The position numbers and the translations under genes were made by a program. From contig NZ_SBJL01000002.1 of the NCBI RefSeq assembly GCF_004634425.1, forward strand, positions 744,001-808,000: a stretch of DNA of 64,000 bases. Direction: 5' to 3'. Below are positions 53,387 to 61,631 of this stretch, in pieces; position 1 is the stretch's first letter; each line of letters opens with the position of its first letter. A model generated the notes under the pieces. The model worked only from the letters and a program-made list of their open reading frames with translations, did no database searches and was not told the DNA's origin. Origin of the DNA: Vitreimonas flagellata (lineage in GTDB: Bacteria; Pseudomonadota; Alphaproteobacteria; Caulobacterales; Aquidulcibacteraceae).

Positions 53387-53884
53387 ATGCGCGTATGGAT
53401 GGCCAGCCTTTCGCTTCTGCTGCTCGCGGCCTGCGGCTTCCAGCCGATGTATGCGCCTGCCGGCGGCGGCAACGCTATCGGCCCCGTGCAGGTCGGCGAG
53501 ATCGAAGGCCGCGCCGGCCACACGCTGCGCACGGAATTGTCGCGCATTCTTCAGGTCGAGAATGACGGTTCGCCGCCGATGAGCCTTGAGATCAATCTGG
53601 TGGAGAACGTGACCCAGCTTGGCATTCGTCGCGACGAATCCGCGACGCGCGCCGAGCTTCGCCTCACCGCCAATTACGTTCTGACGCCGCCCTCCGGCCA
53701 AGGCCGCGTGATGCGCGGCTCGGTCGTGACGACGGCGAATTACGACATCCCGACCGCGGCCTTCGGCGAAATTGCAGCACAAGACGATGCACGCGATCGC
53801 GCCGCTGAGACGATGGCGCAACGCTTCCGGTCCGAACTCGCGCTGCGCATGGCGCAAGCGCGCTCTGAGAGCGCGGCGCGGTGA
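53387..53884 (+). CDS. lptE: LPS assembly lipoprotein LptE
   Basis: 165 residues; lipobox LLAACG near residue 17, then FQPMYAP. LptE plugs the LptD barrel for LPS insertion in the outer membrane. Weak sequence conservation is usual; identity rests on the size, lipobox, FxPMY opening and position between leuS and holA. GGAG before ATG. Stop overlaps holA by GTGA. Confidence 0.88.
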   Translation: MRVWMASLSLLLLAACGFQPMYAPAGGGNAIGPVQVGEIEGRAGHTLRTELSRILQVENDGSPPMSLEINLVENVTQLGIRRDESATRAELRLTANYVLTPPSGQGRVMRGSVVTTANYDIPTAAFGEIAAQDDARDRAAETMAQRFRSELALRMAQARSESAAR

Positions 53885-54906
53885 AAATCGCCGGCGCCTC
53901 GATCCGGCGCTTCCTCGACAAACCCGACAAGGCCGTCGGCGCTGTTCTGCTCTACGGCCCCAACGAGAGCTTCGTGCACGAAGCGGCCCAGACACTCGCC
54001 GCCTGGGCGCTTGGAAAATCCGATGACCCCTACGCGATCACCAAGCTCGGCGATGACGATCTCAAAAAGGACAGCGCCAAGCTCGCCGACGCATTGTCCG
54101 CGCAATCCCTGCTGGGCGGCCCGACCATCGTATGGGTGCGCGCCAGCGGCAAAGGCAGCGACGACGCCATCCTCGATGCGCTGAGGACAATCGAGAGCGG
54201 CGCGCCGTGCGGCTATCTGATCGTTGAGGCTGGGGACCTCGGTTCGACGGCGACGCTGGTGAAAGAATTTGGCGCGGCGAAAAATGGCGCTGTTATCGCT
54301 TTCTACGAAGAGACCGAAGCCGAGCGCGCACAATACGCCAAGGCGCTCGCGAAAGAGCTGAAAATCGAGTTCGATCGCGACGCCGAGGAGACGTTCCTCG
54401 GCAGCCTGCCGCCCGATCGGGGCCTGGCGCGGCGAGAAGTCGAGAAGCTTGCACTCTATGCCCACAATCTTGGCCGCAAGCTCAGTGTCGAGGACCTCGA
54501 AGCTCTGATGGCGAGCGAAGCCGAAAGCGCGCTCGACGCGGCTTCCCTGGCGGCGGCTCAGGGCCGCGTGGCGCAGGCGGTGGAATCGCTGGCGCGCATC
54601 GACGCGCTCTCCGGCGTCTCGGCGCTGCGCGCCCTGTTGCGGCGGCTGCACCAATTGCGCGAAGCGCGCGCGCTGATCGATCAAGGCATGAGCCCGACAG
54701 ATGCGATCGCCAAGCTACGCCCGCCTGTGTTCTGGAAAGAACGCGACGCGGTCGCCGCGCAAGCGCGGCTCTGGACAGCGAAGAAGCTCAACGCCGCGTA
54801 TGACATGCTCTGGACGGCGGAATTGCGCAGCAAGACCGCAGGCGCGCCGCAAGAATTGATCGCGGCGGACGCTTATCGCGGCGTGGCGAAACTCGTTGGC
54901 AATTAA
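53881..54906 (+). CDS. holA: DNA polymerase III subunit delta
   Basis: 341-residue clamp-loader wrench. AVLLYGPNESFVHEAA near residue 20 replaces the P-loop, followed by LADALSAQSLLGG and a helical collar (about 215-335, LRALLRRLHQLREAR, FWKERDAVAAQARLW). GTG start overlaps lptE. Confidence 0.92.
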   Translation: MKIAGASIRRFLDKPDKAVGAVLLYGPNESFVHEAAQTLAAWALGKSDDPYAITKLGDDDLKKDSAKLADALSAQSLLGGPTIVWVRASGKGSDDAILDALRTIESGAPCGYLIVEAGDLGSTATLVKEFGAAKNGAVIAFYEETEAERAQYAKALAKELKIEFDRDAEETFLGSLPPDRGLARREVEKLALYAHNLGRKLSVEDLEALMASEAESALDAASLAAAQGRVAQAVESLARIDALSGVSALRALLRRLHQLREARALIDQGMSPTDAIAKLRPPVFWKERDAVAAQARLWTAKKLNAAYDMLWTAELRSKTAGAPQELIAADAYRGVAKLVGN

Positions 54907-55009
54907 AGCTGAAAAGCGATTGCACCTGATGCAACGCTGACACGCGCTAACGGCGAGACGTCAGGTCGCGCGGCGCAAAACCTCCTTGAGCCAACTTGAG
55001 GAGACGATC

Positions 55010-55744
55010 ATGCAAGAAAGACTTGTTCGCGTCTGGGATTTGCCCACGCGCGTTTTCCATTGGGCGCTCGTCATCTTGCTGATGGTGGCGTGGTTCAGCG
55101 GCGGCGAGGAAGGCGGCGCGGCAACGCTGCATCGATACGCGGGCGAGGCGATTGCTGGCCTCATTGTCTTTCGCGTTATTTGGGGCTTCGTCGGCAACGA
55201 GCGTGCGCGCTTCCGCGACTTTGTTGCGGGTCCCCGAACCATTATCGAGCACCTCGGCGACCTTTTCCGCGACCAGCCCAAACGGCACCTCGGACACAAT
55301 CCCCTGGGCGGACTCGCCGTGTTTGCGCTGCTCGCACTTGTGACGGCTATGGTGATCACCGGACTGTTCAGCGGCGGGGATGAGATGGCCGGGCCGTTTG
55401 TGGGCATGGGCGGTTTGAACATGGCCGAAGCGCACGAAGCCTTATTTCGTGTTCTGCAAGCCTTCGTGGTGCTTCACCTGATCGGCGTCGCCATTGAATC
55501 CTGGCTCAGCCGCGACCGGCTCGTTCCAGCTATGATCTCCGGCGCAAAGCGACGTCGTGCGGATGAACCCGGTGAGGACGCTCCAGCAGCACACCCCTCT
55601 GCGCTGATCGCAGCCCTAGTTTTCGCGGCTACGACCACATTTGCACTTGCGGCTCAGCCCACGCCAACAACAGGCGACGGCGCGGGTTTCGAGCAAGAGG
55701 ACGGCGAACATGAGCGCTCACTTCTTGGCGACGATGATCATTAG
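55010..55744 (+). CDS. cytochrome b561-type membrane protein
   Basis: 244 residues; four helices with VRVWDLPTRVFHWALVILL near 5-23 (heme His), LHRYAGEAIAGLIVFRVIWG near 39-58, a helix near 105 and LFRVLQAFVVLHLIGVAIES near 145. This is the cytochrome b/b6 domain family that passes electrons to c-type partners. The tail (about 185-244) has an extra membrane segment and an acidic His end (DDDH). GAGGAG precedes ATG 55010. Confidence 0.88.
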   Translation: MQERLVRVWDLPTRVFHWALVILLMVAWFSGGEEGGAATLHRYAGEAIAGLIVFRVIWGFVGNERARFRDFVAGPRTIIEHLGDLFRDQPKRHLGHNPLGGLAVFALLALVTAMVITGLFSGGDEMAGPFVGMGGLNMAEAHEALFRVLQAFVVLHLIGVAIESWLSRDRLVPAMISGAKRRRADEPGEDAPAAHPSALIAALVFAATTTFALAAQPTPTTGDGAGFEQEDGEHERSLLGDDDH

Positions 55745-56517
55745 GGGTGGCGCGGATCCACGAAATCGACGCGGTCTTCGTGGATCTCGTAGTCCCACGA
55801 GCTCGCCTGCGTCCGTCTTGTTTCACGCGCGACGAAATCCACGATGTCGTCACGGTCAGCGAGCGGCGCGCCCGTCTGCGCTTCCCAATGTTGCGGGCGC
55901 GGCAGATCGATGCTGAATTTAACACGGCCGGTGCACATCTCGTGTGAGAAGCGGATGCGCCGCTCGCCCTCAACGTATATGATAACGCCCGCGCGCGCGT
56001 TACCTTCGAACTCCAAGCGCCGCATGAATTTGGCGACGATAGTCTCCATCGCCCGCGCCCGCACCTCCAAATCCGGATTCGGAATCACATTGCCAAAGCC
56101 ATCGCGGTAGATGCGCTCGGCATCACTCGGCTTTTCCTCTTGCGCAGGCGGCGCGGGTGGCTTTGGCGCGGCTACGCCTTCCTCAAGCTTCTCCATACGC
56201 AATTCGTGTCGCCAGCCATCGACGTGATCAATCTCCACGCGGTAGGCCCCCGGCGGCCACGGATACGTGTCGGTGAGAATTTGAATGCTGCCATTGAGGT
56301 GTGATGAGACGGGCGCCTGCACGATGGCCACGCCGTCGGGGCCGATGATGCGCAACTCGCCGTAGTTCGGCCGGCCGGGTTGCGGCAGCCACAGGATCAA
56401 TTGCTGGCAACCGGGATAGCGCGCGAATTGCGTGGAGAGGCGCGCCGCATCTTCAGGCGCGCCGACATTCACCGGCTCCTCCAACACGATCTCGCCCTCA
56501 AAGCCCTCGTCCGCCAT
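55741..56517 (-). CDS. hypothetical protein
   Basis: 258 residues, no signal, not recognised. Residues about 35-110 look like a beta-sandwich (LRIIGPDGVAIVQAP, YPWPPGAYRVEIDHVDGW), then a Pro/Glu linker (about 115-135). A C-terminal domain follows with IIYVEGERRIRFSHEMCTGRVKFSIDLPR and an acidic/Trp-rich end. Shares a 4-nt stop overlap with the convergent cytochrome gene. Confidence 0.6.
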   Translation of the reverse strand: MADEGFEGEIVLEEPVNVGAPEDAARLSTQFARYPGCQQLILWLPQPGRPNYGELRIIGPDGVAIVQAPVSSHLNGSIQILTDTYPWPPGAYRVEIDHVDGWRHELRMEKLEEGVAAPKPPAPPAQEEKPSDAERIYRDGFGNVIPNPDLEVRARAMETIVAKFMRRLEFEGNARAGVIIYVEGERRIRFSHEMCTGRVKFSIDLPRPQHWEAQTGAPLADRDDIVDFVARETRRTQASSWDYEIHEDRVDFVDPRHP

Positions 56518-56560
56518 CGCGCGCCTCCGGCGCTATCGATGTCACGGATGCTGAAAGCGC

Positions 56561-56590
56561 GAAAGCGGCCCCCGGTGGAGGGCCGCTTTC
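56561..56590 (-). terminator. hairpin terminator of the ABC-F gene
   Basis: GAAAGCGGCCC and GGGCCGCTTTC pair perfectly (11 bp) around an 8-nt loop, 59 nt downstream of the ABC-F stop on the minus strand. T-run is poor. Confidence 0.65.
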
Positions 56591-56649
56591 TAAAGGTGCG
56601 CGCAGGGCGGGGGGTGAAAGTGCGCGCCCCTGATGAACGTCAATCCAAG

Positions 56650-58245
56650 CTAACCGTTCCCCACGCCTGACAACATTTCCAGCCGCCGCGTGACGCCTAA
56701 AGCTTCCAAGAAGGTTTCATCGTGACTGACAATCAGCAGCGCCCCGTCATGAGCGCGCACGCCCGCTTCCACGGCTTCGATGGAATCGATGTCGAGGTGA
56801 TTGGTCGGCTCGTCGAGAACGAGCAATTGCGGCGGCGCCTGCCCGCCGAGCACACACGCCAACCCCGCCCGCAACATCTGCCCGCCGCTCAAGGTGCCAA
56901 CGATCTGCAACGCCGCATCCGCGCGGAACATGAAACGCGCGAGCGCTGCGCGGCACGCATTCTCGTCCGCGCCCGGATTGAGCGCCAAGAAATTGTCCCG
57001 GATGGAGAGCGCCGGATCGAGCATGCTGACGCGCTGATCGAGCATCGCCCAAGGCGCCATGACGCGCACTTCGCCCGCCCACGGCGCGAGCGCGCCGGTG
57101 ACGAGCGCCAGCAGCGTCGACTTGCCCGAGCCGTTCGGGCCCGTCACCGCCACACGCTCCGGCCCAACGATCTCCAGCGAGAGGTTCTGAATAATCGGCG
57201 CGCCGATCTCATAACCCGCTGTCACATCGCTGAGGCGCAGCACCTGCTTGCTCGCAGCCAAGCCTGTCGGCGCAAGCGTCACCGCAAACGGTTGTAGCAC
57301 CTCGATCCGCTCGCGCGCGGCGGTGACGTCCGCCGCCGCCTGCTCACGTCGCTTTTCCACGAGACGCGCGTGCTCAGCGCCGGTGTTCTCGGCATTCTCC
57401 TTCATGCCGCCGAGCATGATCTTCGGAATGTCGCCGCGCAGAGCTTTGCGTTTGCCAGCGCTGTCCTTGCGCGCCTTACGTTCGATCGCGGCCTGCGCGG
57501 TGCGTGCGAGATCGACCACGCGCTTCTCCGCGTCCGCCAAATCATGCTGCGCGGCGGCAAGCTCAAGCGCTTTGCGCGCGCGATAGGCGCTCCAATTCCC
57601 ACCGTAGCGCGTGGCGCCGAGGGAGGTCATTTCCACGATCGCATCCATCGTATCGAGTAATTCGCGATCATGGCTGACAACGATCGCGCCCGCTCGCCAT
57701 TCGGCCAGAAGGTCAATGACAGCGGCACGGCCTTCGCGGTCGAGATTGTTGGTCGGCTCATCCAAGATGAGAAAATCGGGCTCCGCGAACACAAGCGCGG
57801 CCAACGCTGCGCGTGTGCGTTGGCCGCCGGAAAGCCTTGCGAGCTTCGTTTCGGCTCCTGCGTTCAAGCCCAATGGCGCCAGCGCCGCTGCCAACCGCGC
57901 TTCGAGCGTCCAATCCGCATGCGTGAGATCATCGGCGTTCGCCTCGCCCCGCTCCGCACGCGCAAGCAAGGCCAGCGCATCGCGCACGCCGAAAAGATCA
58001 GCGATGGTTTCATCCGGGCCGACTTGCACACACTGACGCAATACCGCGATCCGCCCGTTCACGCTGACGCAGCCGCTGCGCGGCGCAAGCTGGCCGGCGA
58101 CGATCTTCAAGAGCGTAGTCTTGCCGACGCCGTTGCGGCCGACGAGACCAGCGCGCTCAGCGCCGAAAGTTAGATCAAGATCGGAGAAAAGAGGCCGGCC
58201 ATCGGGCAACGCCCAGGCGAGCTTGGAAACAACAATAGACGACAT
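56650..58245 (-). CDS. ABC-F family ATPase
   Basis: 531-residue soluble protein with two ABC domains and no membrane part; ABC-F proteins act on ribosomes. First domain: VGRNGVGKTTLLKI near 34, LARLSGGQRTRAAL, LILDEPTNNLD. Second: VTGPNGSGKSTLLAL near 365, LSGGQMLRAGL, LVLDEPTNHLD. Starts at ATG 58245; an in-frame TTG at 58269 is less likely. Whether housekeeping or antibiotic-protecting cannot be told. Confidence 0.9.
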   Translation of the reverse strand: MSSIVVSKLAWALPDGRPLFSDLDLTFGAERAGLVGRNGVGKTTLLKIVAGQLAPRSGCVSVNGRIAVLRQCVQVGPDETIADLFGVRDALALLARAERGEANADDLTHADWTLEARLAAALAPLGLNAGAETKLARLSGGQRTRAALAALVFAEPDFLILDEPTNNLDREGRAAVIDLLAEWRAGAIVVSHDRELLDTMDAIVEMTSLGATRYGGNWSAYRARKALELAAAQHDLADAEKRVVDLARTAQAAIERKARKDSAGKRKALRGDIPKIMLGGMKENAENTGAEHARLVEKRREQAAADVTAARERIEVLQPFAVTLAPTGLAASKQVLRLSDVTAGYEIGAPIIQNLSLEIVGPERVAVTGPNGSGKSTLLALVTGALAPWAGEVRVMAPWAMLDQRVSMLDPALSIRDNFLALNPGADENACRAALARFMFRADAALQIVGTLSGGQMLRAGLACVLGGQAPPQLLVLDEPTNHLDIDSIEAVEAGVRAHDGALLIVSHDETFLEALGVTRRLEMLSGVGNG

Positions 58246-58367
58246 GAGACGCACATTTCCCGCAGGCAATCCGACAAAGGGTTTGGCTGTCAGGCGATGT
58301 TCACGTGCGCGCGTCCTTCAATGCTGAGCGCTCAAGATAGTCGGATTGGCGTGCGCATCAAGAGGCG

Positions 58368-59585
58368 CTAACCGGCCGTCTGCACGACCCGCGCGTGTTC
58401 GACGCTCATTTCGTCTTGCCGCACCGCGCTCATGAGCGCTGCGTGCACGATCGGCGTCACGGTTTCCATCCGCCCATCATTGCATGCCGCCGCCGCGGAT
58501 TTCTTCGCGACAGGATCGACCAAAACTTCAGCGTACCACATGGAATTGGTGCCGTTGTGCCAAAGGCCGCCGTTGCGGAGGTACCAACCGAGCGCGTAAT
58601 CGCCGCCGAAGGGCGGCGTGTGCATCAAATCCCACGTCTCGCGCTTCAAGAAATCCGCTTTGTCGCGGTGCGCATTGAGATAGGCGATGAGGTCCGGCAG
58701 CGACGCGTGCGTTGACCCCGCCGGCGCCCATGCGCTCGGGATATCGGCAATGCCCTCGCCGGGCGGGTGCGGCGTGATGCTTTGGGTGAACCAAGACGCA
58801 TGGCCGACCGGTTGCGGCGCGCCCTGCTCGCTCAAACCGGGTGGACCAAAGCCGGCCGATTGCATGCCCAGCGGCGTGAACACGTGCGCGCGCATCAACT
58901 CTTCCCACGGCGCGCCGAGTTTCGCCTCCAGCATCGCCGCCGCGATCACGTAACCGCTCTGCGAATATTCGAACGCGGTTTCGCGCGGACCGGCGGGCTC
59001 CTGACGCAACGCGTAACGCGCCACCACACGGCGACTTTCTCGCGCGTCCTCCTCTCTCAGCGGCAAACCTAGCATGCCGACGTCCATCACATCGGTTTGC
59101 AGGCCAGCACGGTGCGAGAGCAGATGAAGGAAATTGGCGCCACGATACTCCTCGCGCACCTCCGGCACGAATTCGCCCAACACGTTTTCAATCGTATCGA
59201 GCCAATCGATCAGACCGGCTTCAACACAACGCGCAACCAAGGTGGCCGTCATGGATTTGGTGATCGAACCCAGATGCCATTGATCGGCAATGGTCACCGG
59301 ATCATCGGCGCCGCGACGGCGAACGCCCGACACCCATCCGATCACAGGTCCGGACTCGGCCTGGACGGCTGCGGCCAGAGCCGGCGAGCCGGTGATTTCG
59401 CGCAGGCGCGTGAGCTCCAATTCGGTGAGCTGCGCCGGCGGGGCGGGTGGCGGCGCAACCGGCCTGCGCGGCGCCTGGTTGGTGACTTGTTGTTGGACCA
59501 ACGGCGCGCCGCACGCCGTCACGGCGACGGCGGCGATCCCGGCGCCCACGCGCCGGCGTGTCACGCTTACGCCACCGCCGTTCAA
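58368..59585 (-). CDS. beta-lactamase-family serine hydrolase, lipoprotein
   Basis: 405 residues. Basic start TRRRVGAGIAAVAVTACG with lipobox TAC, Pro-rich linker, then the class C-like fold: nucleophile in SITK near residue 110, second motif FEYSQSGYVIAAAM near 205 (YSQ where YSN/YAN is usual), and a late HNGTNS. Likely an esterase or peptidase. TTG 59585 is 5 nt after GGGGG; GTG 59564 is an alternative start. Divergent from micropeptide copy 3. Confidence 0.85.
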   Translation of the reverse strand: MNGGGVSVTRRRVGAGIAAVAVTACGAPLVQQQVTNQAPRRPVAPPPAPPAQLTELELTRLREITGSPALAAAVQAESGPVIGWVSGVRRRGADDPVTIADQWHLGSITKSMTATLVARCVEAGLIDWLDTIENVLGEFVPEVREEYRGANFLHLLSHRAGLQTDVMDVGMLGLPLREEDARESRRVVARYALRQEPAGPRETAFEYSQSGYVIAAAMLEAKLGAPWEELMRAHVFTPLGMQSAGFGPPGLSEQGAPQPVGHASWFTQSITPHPPGEGIADIPSAWAPAGSTHASLPDLIAYLNAHRDKADFLKRETWDLMHTPPFGGDYALGWYLRNGGLWHNGTNSMWYAEVLVDPVAKKSAAAACNDGRMETVTPIVHAALMSAVRQDEMSVEHARVVQTAG

Positions 59586-59664
59586 GCCTTCCCCCGTTCA
59601 ACCGCGCCAAACCGTTGTTCCGGGATCAGGCCCAAGTCAAGCGATCGCCTCCGGTGAGCCGGGC

Positions 59665-59678
59665 GTGACTGAGGTCAC
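59665..59678. promoter_or_regulatory. GTGAC-N4-GTCAC palindrome, micropeptide copies 3-4
   Basis: Third perfect copy of the inverted repeat, again followed by ATC, 74 nt before the ATG of copy 3. Surrounding bases differ from copies 1-2, so the palindrome has been kept while its flanks changed. Confidence 0.65.
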
Positions 59679-59712
59679 ATCGCCAAGAGTGGGGCGCAGG
59701 TAGGTTCTGTTC

Positions 59713-59732
59713 ATCGAAGCGACGCCGCTTCG
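59713..59732 (+). promoter_or_regulatory. 5' UTR hairpin, micropeptide copies 3-4
   Basis: TCGAAGCG and CGCTTCGA form a perfect 8-bp stem with loop ACGC, ending 6 nt before GAGGAGCAAAGCCA. Different sequence from the copy 1-2 hairpin but the same position. Confidence 0.5.
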
Positions 59733-59752
59733 AGACCTGAGGAGCAAAGCCA

Positions 59753-59845
59753 ATGACCAAGTTTTACGCCCTGATCGCCGCCTGCACAGTGTTTGCCCCG
59801 ATGGCTTTCGCCACGTTGAACCAAGCAGCGCTTATCGTCGCCTGA
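59753..59845 (+). CDS. 30-residue micropeptide, family copy 3
   Basis: 30 codons; starts MTKFYALIAACTVF, then AFAT at 18-21 and ends NQAALIVA. GAGGAG lies 9 nt before the ATG. Compared with copies 1-2 it has Ala6, Cys11 and a different middle but keeps length, the MTKFY start, Gln24 and the IVA end. IAAC at residues 8-11 fits a lipobox pattern. First of a tandem pair, 35 nt before copy 4, with no terminator between. Confidence 0.72.
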   Translation: MTKFYALIAACTVFAPMAFATLNQAALIVA

Positions 59846-59880
59846 TCGGCCCCGCCCAACCCAAATTCGAGAACAACCCA

Positions 59881-59973
59881 ATGACCAAGTTCTACGCCCT
59901 GATCGCCGCTTGCGCCGTGTTCGCACCGATGGCGATGGCCACACTCAGCCAAGCCGCTCAAATCGTCGCGTAG
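59881..59973 (+). CDS. 30-residue micropeptide, family copy 4
   Basis: 30 codons; starts MTKFYALIAACAVF and ends SQAAQIVA. Most base differences from copy 3 are in third positions. The ribosome-binding site is weak (GAGAAC), so it may be translated less than copy 3. Co-transcribed with copy 3 and followed by a strong terminator. Confidence 0.72.
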   Translation: MTKFYALIAACAVFAPMAMATLSQAAQIVA

Positions 59974-60001
59974 CTCCCCGCGACCATACGAGCGAGCCAA
60001 A

Positions 60002-60037
60002 GAAGGCCGTCGAGGATGCTCCCCCTCGGCGGCCTTC
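60002..60037 (+). terminator. intrinsic terminator of micropeptide copies 3-4
   Basis: GAAGGCCGTCGAGG and CCTCGGCGGCCTTC form a 14-bp stem (one T-G) followed by TTATTTTTT. Confidence 0.92.
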
Positions 60038-60118
60038 GTTATTTTTTGTAGGACGTTTCGATTTAATCCCTTGTTCACCCAATCAGCCAAGCTTCCTGCG
60101 GTATCGAGGGACGCGAAC

Positions 60119-60835
60119 ATGAAGCGATTGGGCTTAGCGACGCTTGCATTGCTGACGCCGGCTGGCGTGGCGGAAGCGGGCGACTTCACCGCCAATGTAA
60201 GCGTTGTCAGCGATTACGTGTTTCGCGGCGTTTCGCTCACCGACGGTTCGCCCGCGATCCAAGGCGGCTTCGATTGGGTGCACAACGATCTCTTCTATGC
60301 CGGCACGTGGGCGTCGAACGTCACCGATGGCGTCGAGCTTGATCTCTACGCAGGCGTCACACCGACAACTGGCCCCATCACCTGGGACTTTGCCATCACC
60401 GGCTATTTCTATCCGGGCGCCGACGACGAGGCCGCGGAGTTCGATTACATTGAGCTTTCGACCGCCGCGAGTTTCTCGCCGATCGACAAGCTCTCCCTGC
60501 GCCCAGCCGTCTATTTCGCGCCGGACAATTATGGCGAGACCGGCGAGGCCGCTTACATCGAAATCAGCGCCGCCTACGCCGCGACCGACGCCCTCACGCT
60601 CTCCGGCGCCTTCGGCTCACAAAGCATCGAAGACCCAGACGGGCCGTTCGGCGCCGCCGATCAGGACGAATACGCCACTTGGCACGTTGGCGCGGTGTAT
60701 GAATTCTCTGGTTTCAGCCTCGATCTGCGCTACCACGACAACGACATCGACGCCGGCTCCGACATCGAGACCTATACCTACGGCCCGGACAGCTATGAGA
60801 GCACAATCGTGTTCTCGATTGGCCGGGCATTCTAA
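60119..60835 (+). CDS. TorF-family putative outer-membrane porin
   Basis: 238 residues; signal peptide ends AEAG, then FTANVSVVSDYVFRGVSLTDGSPAIQGGFD split over about 23-50, the TorF opening. The rest is alternating beta strands and the chain ends in Phe (IGRAF), as for beta-barrel proteins. Probably an outer-membrane channel; substrate unknown. ATG 60119 chosen because the signal peptide starts there (MKRLGLATLALL). Confidence 0.88.
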   Translation: MKRLGLATLALLTPAGVAEAGDFTANVSVVSDYVFRGVSLTDGSPAIQGGFDWVHNDLFYAGTWASNVTDGVELDLYAGVTPTTGPITWDFAITGYFYPGADDEAAEFDYIELSTAASFSPIDKLSLRPAVYFAPDNYGETGEAAYIEISAAYAATDALTLSGAFGSQSIEDPDGPFGAADQDEYATWHVGAVYEFSGFSLDLRYHDNDIDAGSDIETYTYGPDSYESTIVFSIGRAF

Positions 60836-60893
60836 CGCGCTTTTCGCAGCGTCAGCGCTTGCGCCTCTCGGCTAAAGCCGACACCTAAATGCC

Positions 60894-61631
60894 ATGACCG
60901 ACGCTCAGCCCCAGCAGCCGAAGCTGCAAATCCGCATCATCCCGGTGACGCCGCTGCAGCAGAATTGCTCGCTGATCTGGAACGAAGAGACCAAGAACGC
61001 GGCCTTCGTCGATCCGGGCGGCGATATCGAAAAGCTGATCGGCGCGCTCAACCATTTTGGCCTCAAGCTCACACGCATCTGGTTGACACACGGCCATGTC
61101 GATCACGCTGGCGCGGCGGATGAATTACGCGAGCGTTTGGGGGTCGCCGTCGAAGGCCCGCACGCGGCGGATCAATTCTGGCTCGATCAGATTGAAGATG
61201 CCGCGACACGCTATGGCGTGCCTGGCCTGCGCAACGTGACGCCGGATCGCTATTTCGAAGACGGCGAAGTGCTCGAGTTTGAAGGCGTGAATTTCGATGT
61301 TTCACATACGCCGGGGCACACGCCGGGCCATGTCGTGATCCACAATCGTGACGCGCGGATTGCGTTCGTTGGCGACGTCTTGTTCCAAGGCTCGATCGGG
61401 CGCACCGATTTTCCGCGGGGCAATCACCAGCAGCTGATCGACTCGATCACGCAAAAACTCTGGCCGCTGGGTGACGACATGGCGTTCGTGCCCGGCCACG
61501 GGCCGACCTCGACATTCGGCCGCGAGCGCCAAACCAATCCGTTCGTCGCCGATCACATCACCGGCTATGCGGGCGCCGAGAAGGTGGACACCGACATCGG
61601 CGAGCAACGCACGTCGAAGCGCTACACCTAA
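60894..61631 (+). CDS. metallo-beta-lactamase-fold hydrolase (glyoxalase II-like)
   Basis: 245 residues; zinc ligands in LTHGHVDHAGAADEL near 65-79, HTPGHTPGHVVIH near 142, GDVLFQGSIGRTDFPRG near 159 and VPGHGPTSTFGRE near 200. Close in plan to YcbL-type glyoxalase II proteins that hydrolyse thioesters. Shares a 4-nt stop overlap with the convergent thioesterase. Confidence 0.92.
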   Translation: MTDAQPQQPKLQIRIIPVTPLQQNCSLIWNEETKNAAFVDPGGDIEKLIGALNHFGLKLTRIWLTHGHVDHAGAADELRERLGVAVEGPHAADQFWLDQIEDAATRYGVPGLRNVTPDRYFEDGEVLEFEGVNFDVSHTPGHTPGHVVIHNRDARIAFVGDVLFQGSIGRTDFPRGNHQQLIDSITQKLWPLGDDMAFVPGHGPTSTFGRERQTNPFVADHITGYAGAEKVDTDIGEQRTSKRYT

